Assembly (NCBI GenBank): GCA_029959605.1 | Contig: JASCOC010000005.1 | Span: 1-64,000, forward strand | Length of the DNA: 64,000 nucleotides | DNA from: Lysobacteraceae bacterium PS02340 | Lineage (GTDB): Bacteria > Pseudomonadota > Gammaproteobacteria > Xanthomonadales > Xanthomonadaceae | Direction of reading: 5' to 3' | In this document: in pieces, positions 26,116 to 35,276 of the stretch | Numbering within the stretch: position 1 is the stretch's first letter | Layout: each line of letters begins with the position of its first letter | Program-made: the position numbers and the translations under genes | The notes under the pieces: generated by a model | Seen by the model: only the letters and a program-made list of their open reading frames with translations | Database searches by the model: none | Told to the model about the DNA's origin: nothing

Positions 26116-26918
26116 GCGGAGGGTCCTTCGGGTTCGGAGCGGGCGGATTCGGAACGGGGAAACCACGGGAACAGCATCGGCGTGGTGCGCTGGTACTCGC
26201 GGTAGTCGTCACCGCGCGAGCGCAGCGCCTGCTGCTCGGTGTAGGGAATGCCGCTGACGTAGCGCAGGAACAGGTACATCAGCACCGGCCCGACCAGCGC
26301 CAGCCACCACAGCGGCGAGCCCGCGGCCAGCACCACGTAGGTCAGCCAGTGCAGCCATTCGAAGAAGTAGTTCGGATGGCGCGAATACCGCCACAGGCCT
26401 TCGCGGCAGGTCTTGCCGCGATTCGCCGGATCGGCGCGGAAATCGGCCAGTTGCCGGTCGGCGACCGCTTCGCCGCCGACGCTGATCAGCCACACCGCGA
26501 TCGCGGCGAGCAGACCGAGCGAGGACACCGGATTGGTCGCGACCGCGAGGAACGGCAACGCGAACAATGCGACCAGCAGCGCCTGCGCCTGGAAGAACAG
26601 GAAGAATTTGCGCTGGTCGCCGTGCCAATGCTTGCGCAGGTAGGCGTAGCGGCCGTCCTCGTCTTCGCTGCCGACGCGCTTCCACAGATGCGCGGCCAGA
26701 CGCAGGCCCCACAGCCCGCCGAGCACGGCGAGCAGTATCCGCGGCAGCATCGCGCCATCACCGAGGAGTGCGACGACGATCGCCGCGCCGCCGACACCGC
26801 AGGCCCAGACCACGTCGACGATGCCCGCGTTGTCGCGTGCTTTCTGCCAGCGCCAGGCGCCGGTCATCGCGATCGCGGCGAGTGCCCAGACCAGCAGCAG
26901 CGTCCAGAGCGGACTCAT
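26112..26918 (-). CDS. DUF1295 / steroid-reductase-like membrane protein
   Basis: A 268-residue integral membrane protein of the DUF1295 family, related to 3-oxo-5-alpha-steroid 4-dehydrogenases and isoprenylcysteine methyltransferases. There are about six transmembrane helices. The signature GLWRYSRHPNYFFEWLHW lies about two thirds along, and YTEQQALRSRGDDYREYQRT near the end. Members may reduce or methylate lipid substrates. It is embedded between two CFA-like genes with ATGA overlaps on both sides, so coupled expression and a shared lipid substrate are likely. Confidence 0.9.
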   Translation of the reverse strand: MSPLWTLLLVWALAAIAMTGAWRWQKARDNAGIVDVVWACGVGGAAIVVALLGDGAMLPRILLAVLGGLWGLRLAAHLWKRVGSEDEDGRYAYLRKHWHGDQRKFFLFFQAQALLVALFALPFLAVATNPVSSLGLLAAIAVWLISVGGEAVADRQLADFRADPANRGKTCREGLWRYSRHPNYFFEWLHWLTYVVLAAGSPLWWLALVGPVLMYLFLRYVSGIPYTEQQALRSRGDDYREYQRTTPMLFPWFPRSESARSEPEGPSA

Positions 26919-28159
26919 GACGCCACCGCCCGCACGTGGCCCGGCTTGCCGAACAGCAGATGCGACACGCCGATCGAGCGCTCGCGGAACCCGCCTTCGC
27001 AGTAAGCCAGATAGAAGGTCCACATGCGTTCGAAGCGCGTGTCGAAGCCCTGCCTGCGCACCTCGGACAACCGCGACAGGAACCGCTCGCGCCAGATCTG
27101 CAGCGTGCGCGCATACGAGGGACCGAAGTCGTCCTGTTGCAGCAGTTGCAGATTGCTGGCCGCGGTCTTGGCCTGCAGCATCGCCGAGAGCGACGGGATG
27201 AAGCTGCCCGGAAAGATGAAGCGCTTGATGAAGTCCACCGAATCGCGCGCCTGCGCGTAGCGGTGGTCCTCGATGGTGATCGCCTGCACAAGTGCTGCGC
27301 CGTCCGGCTCGAGCAGGCTGCCGAGCTTGCCGAAATAGGTCTCCAGATACTGCGCGCCGATCGCTTCGATCATCTCGATCGACACCAGCTTGTCGTAAGT
27401 GCCGTCGAGATCGCGGTAGTCCTGCAGCAGCAGCGTCACACGGTCCTGCAGACCGGCCTCGGCGATCCGCGCGCTCGCCAGTGCGTGCTGCTCGCGCGAG
27501 ATCGTGGTCGTGGTGACGTGGCAGCCGTACTGCTGCGCGGCATGCAGCGCGAACCCGCCCCAGCCTGTTCCGATCTCGATCACCCGATCGCCGGGCCGCA
27601 ACGCGAGCCGCTCGCAGATGCGATCGAGCTTGCGCGTCGACGCGACCTCCAGCGTGTCGCCGTCGCGCTCGAACAGTGCGGACGAATACATCAGATCCGG
27701 CGAGAGGAACAGCGAGAAGAAATCGTTGCCCAGATCGTAGTGCGCGGCGATGTTGCGACGACTGCCGTCGCGCGTATTCCGGCGCAGCGCGTTCCAGACG
27801 CGCATCGCCAGGCCACCGAGGCGCGCGATGCCGGTCTCCATGCCGTCGAGCAGATCGCGATTGCGCACCAGCAGACGCACCAGGCCGACGAGATCTTCGC
27901 AATCCCAATGGCCTTCCATGTAGGACTCGCCCGCACCGACGCTGCCGTTGGCGGCGACCAGGCGGTAGAACGCCGGATCGTGCACCCGCACCTGCACCGC
28001 ACGCAGCTGCGCGTCGCCGAAGGTCTCGCTGCCCAGCGCATCGTCGAGCCGCAGCGCACCCCCCTGCAGCTGGGCGAACTGGGCGACGAGCCGCGTGCGC
28101 AGCGCACGTTCGAGTGCGCCGAACGCCCGCGGCGTCACATGGGCGGCGATCTGGTTCAT
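26915..28159 (-). CDS. cyclopropane-fatty-acyl-phospholipid synthase
   Basis: A 414-residue enzyme that methylenates double bonds of membrane phospholipid acyl chains using SAM. An N-terminal lipid-binding domain contains GAGESYMEGHWDCEDLVGL. The SAM motif is VIEIGTGWGGFALHAAQ. NIAAHYDLGNDFFSLFL and MYSSALFERDGDTLE are typical. The C-terminal AYCEGGFRERSIGVSHLLF carries the conserved Cys and the bicarbonate-region residues. The length equals full CFA synthases. It shares one base with the DUF1365 stop and four with the DUF1295 start. Confidence 0.93.
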   Translation of the reverse strand: MNQIAAHVTPRAFGALERALRTRLVAQFAQLQGGALRLDDALGSETFGDAQLRAVQVRVHDPAFYRLVAANGSVGAGESYMEGHWDCEDLVGLVRLLVRNRDLLDGMETGIARLGGLAMRVWNALRRNTRDGSRRNIAAHYDLGNDFFSLFLSPDLMYSSALFERDGDTLEVASTRKLDRICERLALRPGDRVIEIGTGWGGFALHAAQQYGCHVTTTTISREQHALASARIAEAGLQDRVTLLLQDYRDLDGTYDKLVSIEMIEAIGAQYLETYFGKLGSLLEPDGAALVQAITIEDHRYAQARDSVDFIKRFIFPGSFIPSLSAMLQAKTAASNLQLLQQDDFGPSYARTLQIWRERFLSRLSEVRRQGFDTRFERMWTFYLAYCEGGFRERSIGVSHLLFGKPGHVRAVAS

Positions 28160-28971
28160 CACAAAGGTTCCTGTTCGGCGCCCGGCAGGCGCGGATGGTC
28201 GTGCACCGGGTTGCGCTTGAGCCACAGACGCAGCGCCTGCCAGTGGATCGCCGCGACGACCTGCACGGTCATCAGTGGATAGCGCCACAGCACGCGCGCC
28301 AGCGAGGCCGCGTCCAAGGGTCGCCGCTGCAGCGTCATGGTGGCGTCGAATTCGCGCACGTCGTCGCGCAACACATCCATGTGGACGTGCAGATCTTCGA
28401 CCGGCGGCGTCAGCCGCCAGCGATACGCGTGATCCATCGCCATGAACGGCGAGACATGGAAGCGCTTGGCGAAATCCCACTGCAGGGCGCGGCCGTGACG
28501 CTCGGCGTCCGCGGCCGGCAGCACGTAGGCGTGGCGTTCCTTCCACGGCGTGTTGGTAATCTCGGCGACGATGCAGTCGAGCGTCGTGCCGTCGGCGCGA
28601 TAGCAGTAATAGAAGCTCACCGGATTGAAGACGAATCCGAAGTAACGCAGATGCGTCAGCAATCGGATCGGACCTTCAGGCCTGCGCCCGAGCGCGGCCT
28701 CGACGCGCATGCGCACGGCTTCGGCGAGCGGCACGTCGGTCGGGCCGAGGTAATCGGCGCGGCGGAAGCGTGCAAGCGCGGGGCGCCGGGTCGACCACAG
28801 CCAGCGACCCTCGAACACGCGATCGAGCTCGTCGAGATCCAGCCACAGCTGCGCGATGCGGTAGGAGAATTCATGCGGCACCGGACGGTACCGGCGATGG
28901 CGCACCACGCCTTCGTACAACGCGCTCTGCAGCGGGGCGACGGGGTCGGCGCGATCGCCGTCGCCGCTCAT
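28159..28971 (-). CDS. DUF1365 domain protein
   Basis: A 270-residue protein of the DUF1365 family, almost always encoded beside an FAD oxidoreductase and a CFA synthase. The opening [20 protein letters not shown] and the central [19 protein letters not shown] are the family hallmarks. [16 protein letters not shown] follows. The family has no established reaction; linkage implies handling of modified fatty acids. One-base overlap with the CFA gene and four-base overlap with the oxidoreductase show a tightly coupled operon. Confidence 0.93.
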   Translation of the reverse strand: MSGDGDRADPVAPLQSALYEGVVRHRRYRPVPHEFSYRIAQLWLDLDELDRVFEGRWLWSTRRPALARFRRADYLGPTDVPLAEAVRMRVEAALGRRPEGPIRLLTHLRYFGFVFNPVSFYYCYRADGTTLDCIVAEITNTPWKERHAYVLPAADAERHGRALQWDFAKRFHVSPFMAMDHAYRWRLTPPVEDLHVHMDVLRDDVREFDATMTLQRRPLDAASLARVLWRYPLMTVQVVAAIHWQALRLWLKRNPVHDHPRLPGAEQEPL

Positions 28972-30269
28972 GCGACCGCGCTCATCGGCATCGACGCGGA
29001 CTGCGCACGGCCGGCAGCCGCCAGCGGCCCCAGACCGAATGCACGCGCGACCTGCGCAGCGCTGCGGATGCCGTCCTCGTGGAAACCCCAGCCCCAGTAC
29101 GCACCGGCATACCAGGTGCGGCGCTGGCCCTGGATCTCCTCGCGCCGGCCCTGTGCGGCCACCATCGCCGCGTCGTAGACCGGATGCGCGTAACGCATGC
29201 GCGCGATCACCTTCGCCGGATCGATCGCATCACTGCGGTTGAGCGTGACCACCAGCGGTTCGGGCGTGTCAAGGCTCTGCAGCTGGTGCATGCAGTAACT
29301 CACCGTGCACGCCGCACCGGGCGTCGCCGGCACATGCGCGTTCCACGCCGCCCAGGCCTTGCGGTCACGCGGCAGCAGACGCGCATCGGTATGCAGCACG
29401 GTCTCGTTGGTCTGGTAGCGGATCGCGCCGAGGATGTCGCGCTCGGCGCCGTCGGCATCGTCGAGCAGCGCCAGCGCCTGGTCGCTGTGGCAGGCCAGCA
29501 CGATCTGGTCGAAGCGCTCGCTGCCCGCGGCGGACGCCACGTGCACACCGGCCGCATCCCGGCGCACCGCATCGACCGGGCAGCCGACGCGTTCGGTCAC
29601 CGACCAGCGCGCGCGCAGGGCATCGATGTAACGCGAGGAGCCGCCGCGCACCACGCGCCATTCCGGACGCCCGGTCAGCTGCAGCATGTGGTGGTTGGCC
29701 ATGAACTGCACCAGATACCGCGCGGGAAACTCGAGGATGCCCGCGCTCGGCGACGACCACAGCGCCGACGCCATGGGCACCAGATGCAGATCGCGGAACG
29801 CGGCGCCGTAGCGGTTGGCCTGCAGGTAGTCGCCGAGCGTCGGCCCGGCATCGTCGCCGTCGAGCAGCGCGGGCGCCTCGCGATAGAAGCGCTTGAGGTC
29901 GCGCAACATGCCCCAGAACCGCGGCGACAGCAGATTGCGACGCTGGCAGAACAGGGTGTCGAGCGAGGTCGCGTTGTACTCGAGGCCGTCGGCTTCGTTG
30001 TGCACCGAGAAGCTCATCGTCGTCGGCTGCGAGGCGACGTCCAGCGATTCGAACAGGCCACTCAGCAGCGGATAGTGCTGCGGATTGAACACGATGAAGC
30101 CGGTGTCGACCGCGTACGCGCGTCCCGCCATCTGCACGGCATGCGTGTGCGTGTGTCCGCCGAGGCGCGTGTCGGCTTCGAACAGCGTCACCGCATGACG
30201 CTGCGACAGCCACCACGCAGTGGCGAGCCCGGCGATGCCCGAACCGACGACGGCGATGCGCTGGCTCAT
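28968..30269 (-). CDS. FAD-dependent oxidoreductase of the DUF1365/CFA locus
   Basis: A 433-residue flavoprotein of the amine-oxidase/NAD(P)-binding superfamily. The dinucleotide-binding motif [20 protein letters not shown] is at residues 5-24, with the acidic end of the second strand at [23 protein letters not shown] is characteristic of the group found with DUF1365 and CFA synthases. In related furan-fatty-acid or branched-chain pathways a flavoprotein dehydrogenates the methylated acyl chain; this is a family-level analogy. It overlaps both neighbours by four bases. Confidence 0.9.
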   Translation of the reverse strand: MSQRIAVVGSGIAGLATAWWLSQRHAVTLFEADTRLGGHTHTHAVQMAGRAYAVDTGFIVFNPQHYPLLSGLFESLDVASQPTTMSFSVHNEADGLEYNATSLDTLFCQRRNLLSPRFWGMLRDLKRFYREAPALLDGDDAGPTLGDYLQANRYGAAFRDLHLVPMASALWSSPSAGILEFPARYLVQFMANHHMLQLTGRPEWRVVRGGSSRYIDALRARWSVTERVGCPVDAVRRDAAGVHVASAAGSERFDQIVLACHSDQALALLDDADGAERDILGAIRYQTNETVLHTDARLLPRDRKAWAAWNAHVPATPGAACTVSYCMHQLQSLDTPEPLVVTLNRSDAIDPAKVIARMRYAHPVYDAAMVAAQGRREEIQGQRRTWYAGAYWGWGFHEDGIRSAAQVARAFGLGPLAAAGRAQSASMPMSAVA

Positions 30270-31219
30270 GCGCGTGCCTTCTCGTGCACCCAGGCTGGCA
30301 CCGGCTTGAGATCACGCACCAGCCCGACCCAGGACATCGCCTTGAGGCCGTACCAGGTCAGATCGATTTCCCACCAGCGGAAGCCCTGGCGCACGGTGCC
30401 GGGGAAGAAGTGGTGGTTGTTGTGCCAGCCCTCGCCGAAGGTCAGCAGCGCCAGCCAGATGTTGTTGCGGCTGTCGTCGCCGGTCTCGAAGCGCTGGCTG
30501 CCGAAACGGTGCGACAGCGAATTGATCGTCACCGTCGCGTGGAACAGCACGGTGGTGGAGATGAAGAAGCCCCAGACCAGCATCTGCCCGCCCGTGGTGC
30601 CGAGGCCCGGCGCGACACGTTCGAGCAGCGCGCCGAGGCCGAACAGGCCGACCGCGAGCAACACCGGCACCAGCGTGTCGAACCGGTCGAGCCAGCGCAG
30701 TTCGGGGAACTTCGCCAGATCGGGAATGCGCGACCAGTCTGTGCGGAAGCCTTCGCGGGTCAGGAACCAGCCCATGTGGCTCCACCAGAAGCCGTGCACG
30801 CGCGGCGAATGCGGATCGAGCGGGGTCTCGGTGTGACGGTGATGGTTGCGGTGATGCGCTGCCCACCACAGCGGACCGCGCTGCACGCAGGACGCGCCGA
30901 TCAGCGCGAACACGAACTGCACGACGCGCGAGGTGCGGAAGGTGCGATGCGAGAAGTAGCGGTGATAGAAGCCGGTCAGCGCGAACATCCGGATCGCGTA
31001 CAGCGCGACCGCCACGCTCACTGCGATCGGCGAGATGCCGACCCAGAACACCAGCAGACACGCGAGATGCATCGCGATGAACGGTGTCGCGCGCAGCCAG
31101 TCGATGCGGTCGTCGCCGTCGCGCGTTTCGCTGCCCTGGGCGCCGGTATCGAACCAGCGCCCCAGACTCGCGCGCAATGTGCGGGTACCGGTCGCGCCGC
31201 GGCCGGGATCGCTCGACAT
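30266..31219 (-). CDS. membrane fatty-acid desaturase (delta-9-like)
   Basis: A 317-residue di-iron membrane desaturase of the acyl-CoA/acyl-lipid type. The three His boxes are HRYFSH, HHRNHHRHTE and GWHNNHHFFP. About four transmembrane helices surround them. The start at 31219 has AGGAG six bases upstream. It is the first gene of the seven-gene leftward operon that ends with the lipocalin, and an ECF-type promoter (31252-31278) precedes it. It would create the double bonds that the CFA-like enzymes then modify. Confidence 0.93.
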   Translation of the reverse strand: MSSDPGRGATGTRTLRASLGRWFDTGAQGSETRDGDDRIDWLRATPFIAMHLACLLVFWVGISPIAVSVAVALYAIRMFALTGFYHRYFSHRTFRTSRVVQFVFALIGASCVQRGPLWWAAHHRNHHRHTETPLDPHSPRVHGFWWSHMGWFLTREGFRTDWSRIPDLAKFPELRWLDRFDTLVPVLLAVGLFGLGALLERVAPGLGTTGGQMLVWGFFISTTVLFHATVTINSLSHRFGSQRFETGDDSRNNIWLALLTFGEGWHNNHHFFPGTVRQGFRWWEIDLTWYGLKAMSWVGLVRDLKPVPAWVHEKARA

Positions 31220-31251
31220 GGGGAACTCCTGCGGGTGTGACTGACAGGAAA

Positions 31252-31278
31252 TACGCGCAGGCGTGAAAAACGGATGCA
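31252..31278 (-). promoter_or_regulatory. putative ECF-sigma promoter of the desaturase operon
   Basis: On the minus strand, TGCATCCG (31271-31278) and CGTA (31252-31255) are 15 bp apart. The same two boxes, 16 bp apart, precede the gene upstream of the ECF sigma factor at 33600-33627. The CGTA box is 32 bases from the desaturase start in this copy and 31 in the other. The -35 resembles the CCATCC box known for SigK-type sigma factors. Confidence 0.7.
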
Positions 31279-31308
31279 TGCCGCGCGTCCGCGTTCACGC
31301 GCGCGCAC

Positions 31309-32103
31309 TCAGATGCGCAAGGCGCCGCTCGCGACGACAGGCCCGGTCGGTGCGCCATGCGGCGCGCCACCCGGCGGCTCCAGCGACACCGCCAGCGTGG
31401 CGCCTGCGACCAGTGCCGCATGCAGGTCCGCCGGCACGTCGACGGCGCGCGTGCGGTCGTGCGGCAACAGGCCGAGCGATGCCGGCGCGCCGCCTTCGGG
31501 AATCAGCCACAACTCGGCGACGCGACCCTCGGCATCGACGTCGGCCGGCAACGGCACGACGAGCACCCGACCATGCGCCGCATCCACCGACGCGAGCCAC
31601 GCGGGCGAACCGTCTTCGTGGGCGAGCGTGGTGACCGGCAAGGCTTCAGCCGCAGGTGCAGGTGCAGGTGCAGGTGCGGGCGTCGGCGTGGTCACGACCG
31701 GTCGCTCGCGCGTATCGTCTTCGACCGGCCCGCGGCCGACCAGCACCGCGACGATCGCGACGACCGCCGCCAGCGCCGCGGCGCCGCGCCAGAAACCGGC
31801 ACTGTGCCAGAGCCCCGCGGGCGTCGCGGCCACCGGCGTCCAGCCCAGCGCGCTGCGGATCCGCGGCCACACGTGGGCAGGCACGTCGGCGCCCGGGAAT
31901 TCCGAGAACCACGGTGCAAACCGCTCGTCCCACTCGGCCACCAGTCGCGCGAACCCAGGATCGCGCTCGATGCGTGCCTCGGCCGAGGCGCGCGCGGGCG
32001 CATCGAGCACGCCCAGCACGTATTCGCCGGCGAGCAGGTCCGCGCGCGGCGGCTCGGGACCACCATTGTCGTCGATGTCGAAATCCAGATCGTGCACGTT
32101 CAT
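31309..32103 (-). CDS. anti-sigma factor, RskA-like
   Basis: A 264-residue membrane anti-sigma factor. The cytoplasmic N-terminal domain contains DLLAGEYVLGVLDAPARASAE and an FARLVAEWDERFAPW segment, typical of RskA-type partners of ECF sigma factors. There is no zinc-binding HxxxCxxC motif, so it is not a ZAS/ChrR protein. One transmembrane helix lies near residues 107-127 (AALAAVVAIVAVLVG). A Pro/Ala repeat then leads to the periplasmic RskA-like domain (AELWLIPEGGAPASLGLL). It overlaps the sigma gene by four bases. Confidence 0.88.
   Translation of the reverse strand: MNVHDLDFDIDDNGGPEPPRADLLAGEYVLGVLDAPARASAEARIERDPGFARLVAEWDERFAPWFSEFPGADVPAHVWPRIRSALGWTPVAATPAGLWHSAGFWRGAAALAAVVAIVAVLVGRGPVEDDTRERPVVTTPTPAPAPAPAPAAEALPVTTLAHEDGSPAWLASVDAAHGRVLVVPLPADVDAEGRVAELWLIPEGGAPASLGLLPHDRTRAVDVPADLHAALVAGATLAVSLEPPGGAPHGAPTGPVVASGALRI
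31652..31677. repeat. hexanucleotide repeat (gcaggt)n in the anti-sigma linker
   Basis: Four uninterrupted copies of gcaggt encode the Pro-Ala run just outside the membrane helix of the anti-sigma factor. Copy-number change would lengthen or shorten the linker without a frameshift. Confidence 0.7.
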
Positions 32104-32669
32104 GGCTCCAGGCACGCCCGCAGCTGCAGCAGCCCGCGGCGGATCCAGCTCTTGACCGAACCCAGCGGCGAACCCGCGCGCTGCGCGAGTTCTTCGTAGG
32201 TGGCGCCGTCGAAGAACGCGGCGCGGATCAGGCGACGGCGCCGCGGCTCGAGCGCGTCGAAACAGGTCTCCAGCCGCGAGCGGTCACCGGCGCGCTCGGT
32301 CGATTCCAGCGGCGTGTCGCCGCCATCGGGCATCGCCTCGATCAGTTCGACCGGCGCGAGCTGGTGCTGCGGACGCGCGCGCAGGCGATCGATCGCGGTG
32401 TTGCGCGCGATCGTCGCCAGCCAGGTCGTCGCCGCGGCGCGGGCGGGATCGAACTGCGCGGCCTTGCGCCAGATGCGGACGTAGACATCCTGCAGCGCGT
32501 CTTCGGCCTCGTCGCGGTCGTGCAGCACGCGGATGCAGATGCCGAGAAGCCGCGACGCACTGGCGCGATACAACGATTCGAACGCGCGCTGGTCGCCGTC
32601 GGCCACCCGTCCCAGCCAGACATCCAGTCCGGGTTCGTCCGCAGTGGCGGTCGCAGTGTGCTGTGGCAT
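32100..32669 (-). CDS. ECF RNA polymerase sigma factor (SigK-like)
   Basis: A 189-residue ECF sigma factor with only regions 2 and 4. Region 2 contains FESLYRASASRLLGICIRVL and EAEDALQDVYVRIWRKAAQF. Region 4 contains DGATYEELAQRAGSPLGSVK with the helix-turn-helix and ends IRRGLLQLRACLEP. The start is uncertain: ATG 32669 fits family length, while ATG 32705 is also open; neither has a strong ribosome site. It is coupled to the RskA-like anti-sigma gene. It probably drives the two TGCATCCG/CGTA promoters and hence the lipid operon and itself. Confidence 0.92.
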   Translation of the reverse strand: MPQHTATATADEPGLDVWLGRVADGDQRAFESLYRASASRLLGICIRVLHDRDEAEDALQDVYVRIWRKAAQFDPARAAATTWLATIARNTAIDRLRARPQHQLAPVELIEAMPDGGDTPLESTERAGDRSRLETCFDALEPRRRRLIRAAFFDGATYEELAQRAGSPLGSVKSWIRRGLLQLRACLEP

Positions 32670-32782
32670 CCGGCGCGCGCATCCCGTGTCGTGATGGACC
32701 GACATCCTCACCGCGGCCCGCCGTTCGCGCAAGCGCGGGCGCGCGGCGCGCCGACGACGCGGCGGGCGCAGGACGATGGGCG

Positions 32783-33568
32783 TCAGATGGCGCATCGGCC
32801 GTCCAGCGGGTCGGCGAGCGCGGCGGCGACTTCGGTCGCCGCGACGCTGCGCGTAGGCCGGGCGGGAAACACGATGCGCACCTCGCGCGGTCTGCCGCGG
32901 GCATCGCGCACCGTGCCGGGCCCGGCGAATTCGCGCAGCCGCCTGTCGTCCAGGCCGTAGCGCAGCTCGATCGGCGGCACCGCGAAGCCGAACCAGGTGT
33001 CGACCGACATCCGCAGCGCACGCATGCCGTCGACATCGCCGACCTTGGCCACGCGCACCGGCATGAAAGCGAAACGCTCGGGCAGCAGGAACGACAGCCG
33101 CTGCGGCGCATCGCCCAGCGCGGCCCAGTGGGTGCGGACCGCGGCATCGAACCCGGCGTCGATCACCGCGTCATCGGCGGCCGGCAATGTGGCCGTACGC
33201 GGCGCGCCCTCGCCGCGCTGGACGAAGATCTCGCGCGCTCCGTCACGCGTGCGCACACCTTCCCGGTAGCCGTTGCGGGCATCGTGGAAGGCGAAGTCCG
33301 GTTGCGTGGCGTCGCCGTGCGAACGCACGATCTTGCGCGCGAACGCGGTGCCGTCCGGGCAGCGGTACAGCACCACGCGTCTGTCGGCATCGCCGTCGCG
33401 GTCCTGGTAATGCACTTCGCGGTACAGCAGCCGGCCGTCGTCGCGTGCCAGCGCCCGCGCGTCTTCGCGCTCGGCGGCCGCCAGCGGAAGCGCTGCGCAC
33501 AGACAGGCGATCAGCGCGACGCAGTGCGTGCGCGCGGCGGCAGCGCGCGCGACAGCAGACGAGGACAT
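32783..33568 (-). CDS. secreted protein of unknown function, first gene of the sigma operon
   Basis: A 261-residue protein with a signal peptide (hydrophobic stretch [20 protein letters not shown], cleavage near residue 32). The mature part contains [20 protein letters not shown] and [14 protein letters not shown], and near the end [20 protein letters not shown] do not recognise a named family with certainty. The start at 33568 has GGGAG upstream. An ECF-type promoter lies 31 bp before it and the sigma gene follows about 110 bp after it, so it is probably a member of the sigma regulon with a periplasmic job. Confidence 0.8.
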   Translation of the reverse strand: MSSSAVARAAAARTHCVALIACLCAALPLAAAEREDARALARDDGRLLYREVHYQDRDGDADRRVVLYRCPDGTAFARKIVRSHGDATQPDFAFHDARNGYREGVRTRDGAREIFVQRGEGAPRTATLPAADDAVIDAGFDAAVRTHWAALGDAPQRLSFLLPERFAFMPVRVAKVGDVDGMRALRMSVDTWFGFAVPPIELRYGLDDRRLREFAGPGTVRDARGRPREVRIVFPARPTRSVAATEVAAALADPLDGRCAI

Positions 33569-33599
33569 GGACGGCTCCCGTGATGAGATTCACGGGACG

Positions 33600-33627
33600 T
33601 ACGCCGGCAGTGCGTGGTGCGGATGCA
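33600..33627 (-). promoter_or_regulatory. putative ECF-sigma promoter of the secreted protein-sigma-anti-sigma unit
   Basis: On the minus strand, TGCATCCG (33620-33627) and CGTA (33600-33603) are separated by 16 bp, matching the desaturase promoter. It fills the gap between the upstream phosphodiesterase stop (33634) and the gene start. If the sigma factor uses it, the sigma operon is autoregulated. Confidence 0.7.
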
Positions 33628-33633
33628 GTTGGT

Positions 33634-34731
33634 TCAGCGCGCGTCCACGGCCTGCCGTGCGAGCGAGGGATCGTCGGCGAACAGGCCATCGACACCGGCA
33701 TCGAGGAACGCGCGCATCTCGGCGATGGCGCCGGCCTCGTTGCGCGCATTGGCGCCGCCGCTGCGCAAGGCGCGCGGGAGATACGGATTTTCGGGACGGA
33801 ACGTGTAGGGCATGACCTGCAGGCCGGCTGCGTGTGCATCGACGATCAATGTCATGGCCTCGAAACGGCCGCCGCGTCCGACGTCGCCGACCTGCGACTT
33901 GGGCGGCCCGAGCAGCGACGAATAGGCCGCGATCGCGCGCAGCCCGTCCGCGGTGAGCATGTCGCGATAGCGCAGATCGCCCCCGGCGGCGTCGACATCC
34001 GCCGGCTTCGCGCGCGGATCGCCGATCAGTTGCAGCAGACGCAGATCGGGCAGCACCGGCGCGGCGATGTCGCGCAGCGTGCGCAGGCTGGTCGGCTCGA
34101 ACGACTGCACGACCAGCGGCACGCGCGTGGCCACCTCATGCTTCGCGAGCACGTCGATCACCGCCCGCTCCATCGGCAGGCCGAGGCTGCGGAAGTGCGT
34201 CGGATGCTTGATCTCCGGAATCAGGCCGACCGGTCGGCCCGAATCGCGCACCAGATCGTCGAGCAGCACCAGGATCTCGTGCAGCGTGGGCACCGCGAAC
34301 TGGCGGTCGTACCAGACGCCGCGCAGCGCCGGCAGCGGTTCGCGTGCGCGCAGCGTCTTCAGCTCGGCCAGGGTGAAGTCCTCGGTGAACCAGCCGGTGA
34401 CGTCGCTGCCGTCGATGCGCTGCGTGCGCTTGCGATCGGCGAACTGCGGATGCAGCGCGACGTCGGTGGTGCCGCCGATCTCGTTTTCGTGGCGCGCGAC
34501 CAGCACGCCGTCGCGGGTCATCACCAGATCGGGTTCGATGAAGTCCGCGCCGTCTTCCACCGCGCGGCGATATGCCGCGAGCGTGTGTTCGGGCATGCGC
34601 GCGCTCGCGCCGCGATGGGCGATCACGCGCGGGGCTTCGACGGCGGGCGTGGCGGCGGAGCCGACGCGATCAGGCAGGGTCATGGCGGCGGTGGCGATCA
34701 GCAGCGGGAGCAGGCAGCGCAGGGGGGACAT
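33634..34731 (-). CDS. glpQ: periplasmic glycerophosphodiester phosphodiesterase (GlpQ-like)
   Basis: A 365-residue secreted enzyme that hydrolyses glycerophosphodiesters from phospholipid headgroups to glycerol-3-phosphate. The signal peptide is [16 protein letters not shown]. The catalytic start [20 protein letters not shown] carries the general-acid His, with [19 protein letters not shown] next (metal-binding Glu/Asp and the second His). IPEIKHP is the third conserved segment. The length fits the GlpQ type rather than cytoplasmic UgpQ. No glycerol-3-phosphate transporter is linked. It is divergent from queD. Confidence 0.92.
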   Translation of the reverse strand: MSPLRCLLPLLIATAAMTLPDRVGSAATPAVEAPRVIAHRGASARMPEHTLAAYRRAVEDGADFIEPDLVMTRDGVLVARHENEIGGTTDVALHPQFADRKRTQRIDGSDVTGWFTEDFTLAELKTLRAREPLPALRGVWYDRQFAVPTLHEILVLLDDLVRDSGRPVGLIPEIKHPTHFRSLGLPMERAVIDVLAKHEVATRVPLVVQSFEPTSLRTLRDIAAPVLPDLRLLQLIGDPRAKPADVDAAGGDLRYRDMLTADGLRAIAAYSSLLGPPKSQVGDVGRGGRFEAMTLIVDAHAAGLQVMPYTFRPENPYLPRALRSGGANARNEAGAIAEMRAFLDAGVDGLFADDPSLARQAVDAR

Positions 34732-34833
34732 CGGGGCATCGGCCGGTGCGAACAGGGACCGGCGAGCGTGGCAGCCGCGCATGTCAGCATCGCGACGATT
34801 GCCGCGCAGACGGTCACGCCCGAGAATGCGCGC

Positions 34834-35190
34834 ATGGACATCTTCAAGGTTTTCACCCTCGAGGCCGCGCACCGGCTGCCGAACGTGCCGCCGGGCCACA
34901 AGTGCGCGCGCCTGCATGGACACTCGTTCCAGGTCGAGGTGCACGTGTCCGGCGAGCCGGGTCCGGACACCGGCTGGATCATGGACTTCGGCGATCTGAA
35001 GGCCGCCTTCGCCCCGCTCTACGCCCAGCTCGACCACCACTATCTCAACGACATTCCCGGCCTCGACAACCCGACCAGCGAGCGTCTGGCGATCTGGATC
35101 TGGGAACGGCTCAAGCCCGCGCTGCCGGCGCTGAGCGCGATCGTGATCCGCGAAACATGCACCTCGGGCTGCCGCTACACCGGCCCCTGA
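34834..35190 (+). CDS. queD: 6-carboxytetrahydropterin synthase QueD
   Basis: A 118-residue cytoplasmic zinc enzyme of queuosine precursor biosynthesis, converting dihydroneopterin triphosphate to 6-carboxytetrahydropterin. Zinc ligands are the His in EAAHRL and the two in [12 protein letters not shown]. The catalytic Cys is in [10 protein letters not shown] and the His-Asp relay in QLDHHYLND. The C-terminus has the ETCTSGCRY substrate-binding segment. The start at 34834 gives the standard length. A LacI-type operator sequence begins 18 bp after its stop. Confidence 0.95.
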   Translation: MDIFKVFTLEAAHRLPNVPPGHKCARLHGHSFQVEVHVSGEPGPDTGWIMDFGDLKAAFAPLYAQLDHHYLNDIPGLDNPTSERLAIWIWERLKPALPALSAIVIRETCTSGCRYTGP

Positions 35191-35208
35191 GTCGGCCGCC
35201 CTCCGCGC

Positions 35209-35222
35209 TGGAAACGGTTTCA
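35209..35222. promoter_or_regulatory. LacI/GalR-family operator consensus match
   Basis: The 14-mer TGGAAACGGTTTCA fits the LacI-family operator pattern TGNAANCGNTTNCA at every fixed base. It lies between queD and the phasin gene, about 55 bp upstream of the likely phasin -35 box. No LacI-family regulator is in the window, so the binding protein is unknown. Confidence 0.45.
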
Positions 35223-35276
35223 AGTTACTGATCCACATACCAAACTGAATGCCTGACGACCGCTCGTCGGCTGTTT

